DNA from: JACCWM01 sp040393065
Lineage (GTDB): Bacteria > Myxococcota_A > Bradymonadia > Bradymonadales > Bradymonadaceae
Length of the DNA: 25,491 nucleotides
Assembly (NCBI GenBank): GCA_040393065.1
Contig: JBEBUW010000064.1
Span: forward strand, 1-25,491
Direction of reading: 5' to 3'
Below are positions 15,613 through 23,172 of this stretch, one piece after another. The notes under the pieces are model-generated. The model saw only the letters and a program-made list of their open reading frames with translations. It made no database searches and was not told the DNA's origin. Position numbers and translations under genes: made by a program. Position 1 is the stretch's first letter. Every line of letters starts with the position of its first letter.

Positions 15613-16530
15613 ATGAATCTTTCGGCGATTGATCTCAATTTACTTGTCGCTTTGCAGGCTTTGCTGGAGGAGCGCAGCGTCACCAGGGCGGCCGAGCGTG
15701 TGGGGCTAAGTCAGCCGGCGATGAGCAATGCGCTCAAGCGTTTGCGTGTTGAGCTTGGAGATCCGCTGCTTGTGCGGGCGGGGCGTGCCATGGTGCTGAC
15801 ACCGCGCGGAGAAATGCTGATCGAGCCGCTGCGCGAAGCCCTCCATCAGGTCGAAAGTATTTTTTCGCCGCCCGGAGAATTTGTTGCGGCTGAGAGCGAG
15901 CAAACTTTTGTGCTCGGGGCCAATGACTATGCGCAGTTTACGATCATGCCGGCGCTATTAGAGCGTTTGAGTTTGATGGCGCCGGGGATCAATCTGCGCG
16001 TACGCGATCCGGGCAGGGAAATGCTCCGGCCGAACCTGGAATCCGGAGTAATCGATCTGGCCTTGCATCTCGGGCGGCCGGCGCAGGTGGCAGAGACGTT
16101 GTATCGGCGTGATTTGTTCCAGCTTGAGCTGGAATGCATGGTGCGGCTGGGCAATCCGCTGGTGGGCGATACGCTTTCTGTCGAACAATATGCGCAGATG
16201 TCGCACATTTTGGTGTCGCAAAGCGGCGGGGATCAGGGCGTGGTGGATTGGACGCTTGCCGAGCTCGGGCTGGAGCGGCGGATTGCGGTGGTTGTACCGC
16301 ACTTTTTTATTGCGCCGCATATCGTTGCGCGCACAGATCTGATTTTGACGACAGCAAGAAGCGTGGCGCAGGTTTTTGAGGATGTCTTGCCAGTACGATT
16401 ACTATCGCCGCCGCTGGAGTTGGAGCGGGGAACCGTTTCGCTGGTCTGGCATCCCCGCACGCACCGCGATCCTGCGCATCAGTGGCTGCGCTCCCAGATT
16501 GTGCATGTGAGCGAGTGGCTACGAAGGTAA
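15613..16530 (+). CDS. LysR family transcriptional regulator
   Basis: The 305-aa protein begins MNLSAIDLNLLVALQALLEE, the typical LysR N-terminus. The winged helix-turn-helix occupies about 4-62 (SVTRAAERVGLSQPAMSNAL as recognition region), with LGDPLLVRAGRAMVLTPRGE completing it. The co-inducer domain (about 90-300) has the layout of the NodD/PcpR-like branch. The start at ATG 15613 fits the family length; nine upstream codons are open but add nothing typical. Its effector is unknown. Because it is divergent from the YceI gene, that gene is the first candidate target. It converges with gshB, 46 bp away. Confidence 0.92.
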   Translation: MNLSAIDLNLLVALQALLEERSVTRAAERVGLSQPAMSNALKRLRVELGDPLLVRAGRAMVLTPRGEMLIEPLREALHQVESIFSPPGEFVAAESEQTFVLGANDYAQFTIMPALLERLSLMAPGINLRVRDPGREMLRPNLESGVIDLALHLGRPAQVAETLYRRDLFQLELECMVRLGNPLVGDTLSVEQYAQMSHILVSQSGGDQGVVDWTLAELGLERRIAVVVPHFFIAPHIVARTDLILTTARSVAQVFEDVLPVRLLSPPLELERGTVSLVWHPRTHRDPAHQWLRSQIVHVSEWLRR

Positions 16531-16568
16531 GCGCTGCGAACTCTGGAAAGCGTGCAGGTTCGCAGCGC
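16531..16568. terminator. inverted repeat between convergent lysR-type gene and gshB
   Basis: GCGCTGCGAAC (16531-16541) and GTTCGCAGCGC (16558-16568) form a perfect 11-bp stem with a 16-nt loop. The hairpin fills the gap between two convergent genes, so a bidirectional terminator is likely. T tracts are lacking on both sides. Confidence 0.5.
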
Positions 16569-16576
16569 AGAATACC

Positions 16577-17518
16577 TTACTGAATCTGGCTTTCGATCCA
16601 GGCGATGACTTCACCCGATGCATCGATCTCGTTCAATCGATTCAATTCCTGAATACCGGTCGGGCTGGTGACGTTGACCTCGGTGAGATAGCCGCCGATG
16701 ACATCCAGGCCTACAAAGTACAGGCCGTCTTGTACGAGACGCGGGCCAACGAGATTGCAGATTTCAAGGTCACGCGCGCTCAGCTCGGTTTTTTCTACGC
16801 GGCCGCCGACGTGGATGTTGCTGCGATGTTCGCTGTCGAGTGGGACGCGCAAAATTGCGCCGAGCGGTTTGCCGTTGAGCATGAGGATGCGTTTGTCGCC
16901 CTCGCGTGCTGCCGGAATATAGGCCTGGCACATGACGTGTTCGCGCTCCAGGTTGGTGGAGATTTCGATCATGGCATTCAGGTTGCGATCGTCCTGGTCG
17001 ACGACCAGAACACCGGAGCCGCCATGCCCGCCGAGCGGTTTCATGACGGCGCGGCCGCCCTGTGCACGGATGAATTCTTTGATGCGGCTGGCGCGATTGG
17101 TAACGATTGTGGTGGGGATGACTTCTGGAAAATGAAGCGAATAGAGCTTTTCGTTGGCGGCGCGCAGACCGTGCGGCAAATTCAAGACCAGGCATCCCTT
17201 TTGCTGGGCAAGTTCGAGAAATGCGACATCATAGAGGTAGGGTACATCGAAGGGCGGATCTTTTCGCATCATGATGCAGTCCAGCGTGTGCAACGCAATA
17301 TACTCCGGCTCACCGAGCGTGTGCGAATCCTTTGGATCTACGCGGACTGTGCACGGATAAACGAGTGCGTAGGCGACATCGCCCTCGGCCATCAGATCTT
17401 CGGGGCGGATGTAAAAGATCTCGTGGCCACGCGTTTGTGCACTGTGCATCAGGGAAAAAGTCGTGTCGGCAAAGACGTTGACCGACGCGAGAGGGTCCAT
17501 GACAAAACCAATTTTCAT
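16577..17518 (-). CDS. gshB: glutathione synthetase
   Basis: The enzyme joins gamma-glutamylcysteine and glycine using ATP, the second step of glutathione synthesis. At 313 aa it matches the length of E. coli GshB. It is an ATP-grasp protein with family-typical stretches along its length: MKIGFVMDPLASVN at the start, MMRKDPPFDVPYLYDVAFLE, LNLPHGLRAANEKLY, KPLGGHGGSGV (the ATP-site glycine loop) and EVNVTSPTGIQEL near the C-terminus. AAGGA about eight bases before the ATG supports the start. No gshA is visible in the window. It is 90 bp downstream of the GldG-like gene on the same strand with a hairpin between them, so it may be a separate unit. Confidence 0.96.
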   Translation of the reverse strand: MKIGFVMDPLASVNVFADTTFSLMHSAQTRGHEIFYIRPEDLMAEGDVAYALVYPCTVRVDPKDSHTLGEPEYIALHTLDCIMMRKDPPFDVPYLYDVAFLELAQQKGCLVLNLPHGLRAANEKLYSLHFPEVIPTTIVTNRASRIKEFIRAQGGRAVMKPLGGHGGSGVLVVDQDDRNLNAMIEISTNLEREHVMCQAYIPAAREGDKRILMLNGKPLGAILRVPLDSEHRSNIHVGGRVEKTELSARDLEICNLVGPRLVQDGLYFVGLDVIGGYLTEVNVTSPTGIQELNRLNEIDASGEVIAWIESQIQ

Positions 17519-17558
17519 GTGGGTATCCTTACGGGAAAAGAAGGGAGGGAATTGAGCG

Positions 17559-17578
17559 CCGTGTTGTGCCCAACACGG
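17559..17578. terminator. hairpin between the ABC module and gshB
   Basis: CCGTGTTG (17559-17566) and CAACACGG (17571-17578) form an 8-bp stem with a 4-nt loop, 31 bp after the stop of the GldG-like gene. It may end the ABC-module transcript. No T tract directly follows on the minus strand. Confidence 0.4.
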
Positions 17579-17608
17579 AAGAGACTAAGGAAAGAGATAA
17601 GAAACTCT

Positions 17609-19288
17609 TTAAGCAGAAAATTCTTTCGTAATACGTTCTTTTCGTTTCCGGCGCCGGATCATCATGATCATGCCAATCATCGCAAACAGAGCGGGGACGG
17701 CTGCGATATTGATGAAGAAAATGCTGCGTTGCATGTCTGCCGGGACTTCTCCGATGAAGCGGGGCAGGGCTTTGGCGCGAATCGTTGTTAACGAATTTTC
17801 CTGAACGAGCCATTCCATGCTGCCGATGAAAAACTGTGCGCCCAGACTTGCCAGCCGCTCGTCATAACCGATTTCCGGAACGGAAATAAACAGTTCACCG
17901 CTGCCGACGACCAGAATGCGTGCGGGGGCAGGATTTTTGACGAGTTCACTTTCATGCACTCCGGCGGGGAGTGGGCGTCCTTGATAGTAGCTTGGAATCA
18001 TTCCTGCAATGGCAGCGGCCAGAAGATGGGAGCCGGGTTGTTCCCCGGCCTGGGGGCTGGCAAAGTCTGCATACGCAAGTGATGTCGGGGGCGCGTCGCG
18101 GCGCACGGCGGTCGGAGCCGTCTGGAGAATCTCAAAGATCTGCAAATCGTTGTTTTCCAGGGCACTCGCCGTCAGGGAAAGTGTCGAGGGAGCGGGCAGG
18201 GCCAGGGCGCCAAAGTCGCGCGTAAAGGGAAGGGTGCGGTCGATCTGGGTGATGGCAAAGGTGCCCGGATGACTTACCTGGACGAGGCCGTGTTCGGTGG
18301 GAACGGTGCTCAGCGCGAGCGAATTTTCCCGATCCAGCACCACATCGGCATGATGGGCGATGCCGTAGTGACTGAACAAATCATTGAGATTTGTGGAGAG
18401 GATTTTTCTGGGCTGTGCACCGGGCATCGCGCGGATGCTGGAGGACTGGTACCAGCCGACGTTGCCTCCGCGGGCGATGAACTGGTCGAGGGCAAATTTT
18501 GCAGAGTCTTTCAGAGGCTGCTCAATATTGAGAAGAACCAGGGCCGTGATGTTGTCGGGGATACTTTTCGAGTTGGTCAGATCGATGGCGTCGACTTGAA
18601 TGAGCTGGCCATAGATTTGCTCGAAAGCGGCCTGCATGGATGCGATAAATTGCGGGTGATCTGCGGGGCCGCCGTGCCCGGTCAAAAACGCGATTCTGGC
18701 CGACGAGGGACGCGTTAGATTGAGCAGAGCGCGGGTGAATTCATATTCAAAATTATCGTATTCTGCCAGGCCCGTGGCCTGCAGGTTGGAAATGACTTCG
18801 ATGCGTTCGCCGCGGGTAAATGCGACGGCTTTGTAAACCGTGCGCAGCGAGATTTCGTTTTCGTTGTGTTGTCCGATGCCGACTTTTTCGATGTTCAGCG
18901 CGCGCGCGGCTTCCAGCGTGGCCGGATCTTCGCCTGCCGCAATCATGCGATACGTAAGTTTTCCGTGGCTGGCTGCGGCGTATTCCGAAAGCAGGTCGTT
19001 GACGTTCTGGGCAAGGTTATGAAAGGGCGGCGGTAGATCCGGCGAAATAAAGGCATGCACCTCGATGGGCTCGTCCAGGGAGCGGACAAGTTCGTGGCTG
19101 GTCTGACTGAGCGTGAAGATTTTGTTTTCGGTCAGGTCCAGACGCAGTGCCATCCGGGATGCCGCAAGATTGAGCAGGACTGCGACGACAAGTGCTGCGG
19201 TGATGATGAGGGCAGCACGCAGTTGCTGGCCATGCGCCGGGCGGCGGGAAGGATTTTGGACAGGATTGTTGGTGGGATGGCTCGTCAT
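17609..19288 (-). CDS. GldG-like ABC transporter auxiliary protein
   Basis: The 559-aa protein belongs to the GldG/ABC-auxiliary group found beside ABC-2 permeases. It has an N-terminal membrane helix (about 25-45) followed by LDLTENKIFTLSQTSHELVRSL, a hallmark of the family. A large extracytoplasmic region follows, with a glutamine-amidotransferase-like fold in the middle (RIAFLTGHGGPADHPQF). A second membrane helix lies near the C-terminus (about 525-545), followed by a basic tail. In Bacteroidetes the relatives work in gliding and secretion; elsewhere the function is unknown. Its ATG overlaps the permease stop by 4 bp, which indicates translational coupling. The substrate cannot be inferred. 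Confidence 0.88.
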   Translation of the reverse strand: MTSHPTNNPVQNPSRRPAHGQQLRAALIITAALVVAVLLNLAASRMALRLDLTENKIFTLSQTSHELVRSLDEPIEVHAFISPDLPPPFHNLAQNVNDLLSEYAAASHGKLTYRMIAAGEDPATLEAARALNIEKVGIGQHNENEISLRTVYKAVAFTRGERIEVISNLQATGLAEYDNFEYEFTRALLNLTRPSSARIAFLTGHGGPADHPQFIASMQAAFEQIYGQLIQVDAIDLTNSKSIPDNITALVLLNIEQPLKDSAKFALDQFIARGGNVGWYQSSSIRAMPGAQPRKILSTNLNDLFSHYGIAHHADVVLDRENSLALSTVPTEHGLVQVSHPGTFAITQIDRTLPFTRDFGALALPAPSTLSLTASALENNDLQIFEILQTAPTAVRRDAPPTSLAYADFASPQAGEQPGSHLLAAAIAGMIPSYYQGRPLPAGVHESELVKNPAPARILVVGSGELFISVPEIGYDERLASLGAQFFIGSMEWLVQENSLTTIRAKALPRFIGEVPADMQRSIFFINIAAVPALFAMIGMIMMIRRRKRKERITKEFSA

Positions 19289-19992
19289 TTTCGGGCTCCG
19301 ATGCTGACGGTGGCGACGGTCAGGCTGACTCCAATCAGGGAGAGGTAGTACACGATGTCGCGTAGATCGATCACGCCCCGGGCCAGATTTTGAAAGTGGT
19401 AGCTGGTCGAAAGATATTCGACGATGCGCGCGGTGGAGCCCGAGGGTTGGCCGACGAGTTGTTGGATCAGGTAGAGGAAAAAGCAGATGAAAAAGCTCAG
19501 CAAAACCGCCACGACCTGGTCGCGCGTCCAGCTTGAGGTCATGACGCCGATGGCGCAGTACGCCGAGCCCAGCAACAGCAACCCGATATAGCCGGCCAGA
19601 ACCGCGCCCCAGTCTAGTTCTCCCAGCAACGAAAGCGTCAGGGCATAGGGCAAGGTCATCAAGATGACGACGCTGAGCAAAACTGTGCTGGCGACAAATT
19701 TACCGGCCACGATTTGAAAGCTGCTGACGGGCATGGTCATGAGTAAGTCGAGCGTGCCCGAGCGTCGTTCGGATGAAAATAACCCCATGGTGATGGCCGG
19801 CGCGAAGAACGCGAGAAACATCGGCGCGAGATCAAAATAGGGGCGCATCGACAGGATGTTGAGCTGTTGAAAATAGCTCAGCCAGAACAGCGAGCCGGTC
19901 GATACGAGAAAGAGGATCACGACGATGTAGGCCACCACGGAGTTGAAATAGGCGCCAAGCTCGCGCTTTGCGATGATGCCTGTATTACGCAT
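19285..19992 (-). CDS. ABC-2 type permease (GldF-like)
   Basis: The 235-aa inner-membrane protein has about six hydrophobic segments: near 15-40 (VVAYIVVILFLVSTG), 55-75, 100-125, 135-155, 165-185 and 215-235. The extracytoplasmic and cytoplasmic loops are short. The stretch MGLFSSERRSGTLDLLMTMPVSS is typical of ABC-2 permeases. It pairs with the ATPase encoded just upstream and the GldG-like protein just downstream. The gene overlaps the ATPase stop by 8 bp and the next start by 4 bp, so the three are one operon. The substrate is unknown. Confidence 0.9.
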   Translation of the reverse strand: MRNTGIIAKRELGAYFNSVVAYIVVILFLVSTGSLFWLSYFQQLNILSMRPYFDLAPMFLAFFAPAITMGLFSSERRSGTLDLLMTMPVSSFQIVAGKFVASTVLLSVVILMTLPYALTLSLLGELDWGAVLAGYIGLLLLGSAYCAIGVMTSSWTRDQVVAVLLSFFICFFLYLIQQLVGQPSGSTARIVEYLSTSYHFQNLARGVIDLRDIVYYLSLIGVSLTVATVSIGARK

Positions 19993-20824
19993 GCTCTACC
20001 TCGGGGTGCTGGTCTGCCTCTGCTTCTGTTTCTACTTCTGTTTCTTTCTCTACTTCGGCGATTGCGCCGGCATCCGCAGTATAATGGCGGAAAATATCTT
20101 CCAGGCTGGCGGATGCATCCAGCGAGGCTGCCAGTTGTTCGGGTGTGCCGTCGGCGACCAGGCGGCCCTGGTGGATGATGATGAGGCGGTTACAGACGGC
20201 TGTGATTTCCTGCAGGATGTGGGTGGAAAACAAAACGGTTTTTTCGCGTCCGATGGTCTTGATCACGTCTCGAAATTCTCGGAGCTGGTTCGGATCCAGT
20301 CCGGTTGTGGGTTCATCGAGAATGATTACGTCGGGCTCGTGAAGAATGGCCTGCGCCAGCCCCAGGCGTTGGCGATAGCCTTTGGAAAGTTCGTGGATGG
20401 TGCGGGCAAGCACGCTGGTCAGATCGGTTTGCCGGGCCACCAGAGCGATGCGCGATTTGCGTTCTTTGCGGGGAACGCCGCGGATTTCGGCAATGAAATG
20501 CAGGTAATCCAGCACCAGCATATCTTCATACAAGGGGACGTTTTCGGGCAGGTAGCCGATTTTTTTGCGGACTTCTCTGGAATGCGTGCGGATATCCAGG
20601 CCGGCGATGTGCGCGGTTCCGGCATCGGCCCGGAGCAGGCCGGTGAGAATCTTCATGGTGGTGGTTTTCCCGGCGCCGTTTGGCCCCAGAAACCCAACAA
20701 CCTCACCGGGTTTGACGGCAAAACTGATCTCATGAAGGGCGCGGATATCGCCGAAGTTTTTGGACAACCCCTGGACAACAAGGCTGTGCGCCGTCGGGGT
20801 CGTTGTGGCCTTATCGCCTGCCAT
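19985..20824 (-). CDS. ABC transporter ATP-binding protein
   Basis: The 279-aa ATPase powers the adjacent permease. Walker A is GPNGAGKT (47-54), the signature is LSKGYRQR (146-153), Walker B is VIILDEP (166-172) with catalytic Glu171, and the switch His is at 202 (STHILQE). The start at ATG 20824 has GGAG nine bases upstream and gives the usual N-terminus; a 100-codon open extension is rejected. An unusual feature is the final 30 residues, a Glu-rich tail with repeated E-V-E/E-T-E units (EVEKETEVETEAEADQH), which overlaps the permease start. GldA-like proteins normally lack such a tail. It is the first gene of the three-gene module. Confidence 0.92.
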   Translation of the reverse strand: MAGDKATTTPTAHSLVVQGLSKNFGDIRALHEISFAVKPGEVVGFLGPNGAGKTTTMKILTGLLRADAGTAHIAGLDIRTHSREVRKKIGYLPENVPLYEDMLVLDYLHFIAEIRGVPRKERKSRIALVARQTDLTSVLARTIHELSKGYRQRLGLAQAILHEPDVIILDEPTTGLDPNQLREFRDVIKTIGREKTVLFSTHILQEITAVCNRLIIIHQGRLVADGTPEQLAASLDASASLEDIFRHYTADAGAIAEVEKETEVETEAEADQHPEVEHA

Positions 20825-21202
20825 GTGCAGAGTCTCCGTGGGGGAAAAATAATAGAAACATAGTTTTTCTTTGGAATTGGCGGCCGTGCGGCATCTATAC
20901 CAGAACGTCCTTGCCCGGTGTCTTTCTGGTTTTAGCGCGCTTTTCAAAAATTGTCTGCTCATCATTGGTGTCATGGTGAGCGCAAGTCGTCGCCCTGTTG
21001 GTGTGTTCTTTATCCAGATGTGGAAAAAAATTGTTAAAATTGCGGCTGCCGAAGCATTCACATAGCGTTCAGACGACCAGATTTTCTTTGAAAAATGAAT
21101 GAACCGGATACTGGCATAGTCCATGCAATACGGAGCCGGGAAGGTTATCGTATAGAAGGGTCAGAGCTTTTTTTAAGTTTTTCATACAAGATGGAGAGTG
21201 CA
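20825..21202. promoter_or_regulatory. divergent 378-bp intergenic region without a gene
   Basis: This gap lies between the ABC ATPase (minus) and the lipoprotein gene (plus). AT-rich patches at 20850-20875 and 21020-21040 are likely promoter zones. On the minus strand a TATTAT box near 20855 is a possible -10 for the ABC module. I see no RNA gene and no convincing operator. Confidence 0.35.
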
Positions 21203-22723
21203 ATGAAATGGACGCAATCTAGCAAGATTTTTCTTGGTGCCGTCGTACTTTCGAGTGGAGTTGCAGCCTGTGGCGAGCCGGAAGAGAACAACCGTCCGAT
21301 CGATCACCAGAGTGCACAGCAGGCGATCCATGAGAGCCTGACCAACATTTCGGAATCGATCTCGACATCGCTGACTTTTCTCGAAGAATCGAAGCTGTTT
21401 TCGGACAACTACAATTTTTTCTTAGGGGGCGGCGAGGAGTGCGAGGCCTGGGATGAGTGGTGTGAACCGGTGGAGCCGACGCCATTTGATCCGGATGTGC
21501 GCGATAAAAACGCCGAGCTGCTCAAGGTTTTGGATGAGCACATTTTCACGGAGCAAAACATCGAGAACGAGGCTGCGACGTCGGTGACGTATTTGCTCAA
21601 GGGCGACGTGGTCTGCGCTTACAACAAAGAGCTTGAGGGGGAGGAGCTCGACAACTGCGTGGACCTTGTAGATCAGGCGCAGATCCGTCTGGTGGCCAGT
21701 TCACCGGCCGAGGGAAGCGCCAATCTGAGTGTCAAGCTCGGCCCCAACCGTATCTCGCCGGTAAGTTTTGAATTTCACCCGAAACTAATTTCAGTTTCGC
21801 CGGATATCGGTGAGATCAAGAAGGCTGCGGATTATCTGGCGCCGCTTGTGGATGCGGATGTTTCCGGTTGGCCGGCGGTGGCTCAGGGGCGGCTGCGCTT
21901 TGCGGTGGAGGAAACCGGGCCGGGGAAAATTCAGGGCAAAATTGGTATTACGCAGGCCATTGAAATCAGCGATGGCGACTATGAATTGAAGGTGGCTGCG
22001 GCGCCGAATGGATTTGTGATCGGTGCGGATGCTCTGGCGAAGACGGTATCCGGCTCGCTCAGTCTGGGGGCGATTTCCGCGCTCTTTACCGTGCAGCCAT
22101 CGGATGATTTCGATGATTGGGATGACTTCGATGATGTCGATGATGTTGATGATTTTGAGCAGGACGAGGACGAAGCCCCTGTAGCGTATGGCTTACAACT
22201 TGGCGGCCTGACCGGTGCTGCGCTTCTGGATGCAAAGGAAGAATTGCTGTCGCTCACGGGCCTGGGGCTTGGTTCCACGACTTCGACGATGGACATCAAC
22301 GGCAAGCGCGTCCTTGAAGTGGATGTGAACAAGGAAAACGGTCGCAGCTTTGATGTCAGTATTCAGAAACTCGATGGCATCACCGAGTTTGGAATTTCGC
22401 CAGCGCTTGATCTGCGGTTGGTGATGAAACTTGCTGCGGTGCAAGACGATCTGAAAAACATTGCTGCCTGGACGCTGGATGAAATTTTGACCGTTAATTT
22501 CAGCGGTCAGAATCCCCGGTTGAGACTGATCGATGGTGACACCGAAATCCTGTCCGGAACGCTGACGCTGAAAGCGGAGAAAGCCAACATCACGCATGTG
22601 ATCCAGGCCGGGCAATGTTTGCTGTCCGAAGAGGACGTTGCTGAAGATCATGAGTGGGAGGAGACCGAGGAGGATGACGTCCATCCCTTTGAAAGGATCG
22701 AAATCGGCGTTTGCGGAGAATGA
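21203..22723 (+). CDS. hypothetical lipoprotein with Asp-rich insert
   Basis: The 506-aa protein is not one I recognise. ATG 21203 is chosen because GGAG lies six bases upstream and the product then begins with a clean lipoprotein signal ending at Cys23 (GVAAC). A Glu/Asn-rich linker and a helical region follow, with a Cys pair near ECEAWDEWCEPVEP. The middle is beta-rich, with repeated patterns such as GRLRFAVEETGPGKIQGKIG. Residues about 300-325 are a low-complexity Asp/Phe run (DDFDDWDDFDDVDDVDDF). A second beta-rich half then follows, ending in an acidic C-terminus with one Cys. It might be a surface-anchored binding protein. It is a single gene closed by a strong terminator. Confidence 0.8.
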   Translation: MKWTQSSKIFLGAVVLSSGVAACGEPEENNRPIDHQSAQQAIHESLTNISESISTSLTFLEESKLFSDNYNFFLGGGEECEAWDEWCEPVEPTPFDPDVRDKNAELLKVLDEHIFTEQNIENEAATSVTYLLKGDVVCAYNKELEGEELDNCVDLVDQAQIRLVASSPAEGSANLSVKLGPNRISPVSFEFHPKLISVSPDIGEIKKAADYLAPLVDADVSGWPAVAQGRLRFAVEETGPGKIQGKIGITQAIEISDGDYELKVAAAPNGFVIGADALAKTVSGSLSLGAISALFTVQPSDDFDDWDDFDDVDDVDDFEQDEDEAPVAYGLQLGGLTGAALLDAKEELLSLTGLGLGSTTSTMDINGKRVLEVDVNKENGRSFDVSIQKLDGITEFGISPALDLRLVMKLAAVQDDLKNIAAWTLDEILTVNFSGQNPRLRLIDGDTEILSGTLTLKAEKANITHVIQAGQCLLSEEDVAEDHEWEETEEDDVHPFERIEIGVCGE

Positions 22724-22758
22724 GAACGTAGCAATCTCGTAAAGATCGCTTCTTTTTG

Positions 22759-22805
22759 AAACCAGGAGCCAGCGCGCCATGCGCGCTGGCTCCTGGTTTG
22801 TTTTT
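22759..22805 (+). terminator. very strong intrinsic terminator
   Basis: AAACCAGGAGCCAGCGCGC (22759-22777) and its exact reverse complement (22781-22799) form a perfect 19-bp stem with a 3-nt loop, followed by G and five T (22801-22805). It lies 35 bp after the stop of the lipoprotein gene at 22723. The stem is unusually long and GC-rich. Confidence 0.93.
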
Positions 22806-22814
22806 AGAGACTCG

Positions 22815-22989
22815 CCGCAGCTCCAGATCGCTTCAAACTGGCGCCGGAAGGGAGTTTTATCTGGCGAGTGGCTCCAGGATCGTGCCGGAAGGGAGTTTTA
22901 TCTGGCGAGTGGCTCCAGGATCGTGCCGGAAGGGAGTTTTATCTGGCGAGTGGCTCCAAAATCGTGCCGGAAGAGGGCTTGAGCTGCGG
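22815..22989. repeat. 9-bp inverted repeat bracketing the 41-bp array
   Basis: CCGCAGCTC at 22815-22823 and GAGCTGCGG at 22981-22989 are exact reverse complements that flank the three direct repeats. Pairing would close the whole array into one large RNA or DNA loop. Confidence 0.6.
22843..22965. repeat. three 41-bp direct tandem repeats
   Basis: Copies lie at 22843-22883, 22884-22924 and 22925-22965, each starting GCCGGAAGGGAG and ending ATCGT. Copies 1 and 2 are identical and copy 3 differs by two bases (GG to AA); a truncated fourth copy starts at 22966. The period is not a multiple of three, so it is not a protein repeat. Confidence 0.92.
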
Positions 22990-23036
22990 GCGACCTTCAG
23001 GCGCAATCTTTGCGCGAGTTTGGTTTTGAAGGTCGC
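22990..23036. repeat. nested hairpin next to the 41-bp array
   Basis: The outer stem is GCGACCTTCA (22990-22999) with TGAAGGTCGC (23027-23036). Inside it GCGCAA (23001-23006) pairs with TTGCGC (23010-23015) around TCT. It starts right after the array's right bracket. It could be part of a structured leader RNA for the gene at 23173 or a non-coding RNA. Confidence 0.6.
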
Positions 23037-23172
23037 AATAATCTCAGTAATCTTTGTTCGGTGAGGCAAGGAAAGGGGTGTTGCCGGACGCATTTCTGTT
23101 CTATGGATCGGGTAGAAATTGCGGTACTGGCCTGACGCGGCAGTGAGAAAACAATCACACAGGGAGTAGAGC

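Noticed and set aside
20825..21124. 100-codon extension of the ABC ATPase and other upstream starts
   Set aside because: Family length and the GGAG site support the start at 20824.
22843..22965. CRISPR array
   Set aside because: Copies are directly adjacent without variable spacers, there are only three, and no cas gene is near.
22756..23064. Open frame through the 41-bp repeats
   Set aside because: The repeat period is not a multiple of three, so the frame reads each copy differently; it also begins within the terminator stem and has no ribosome site.
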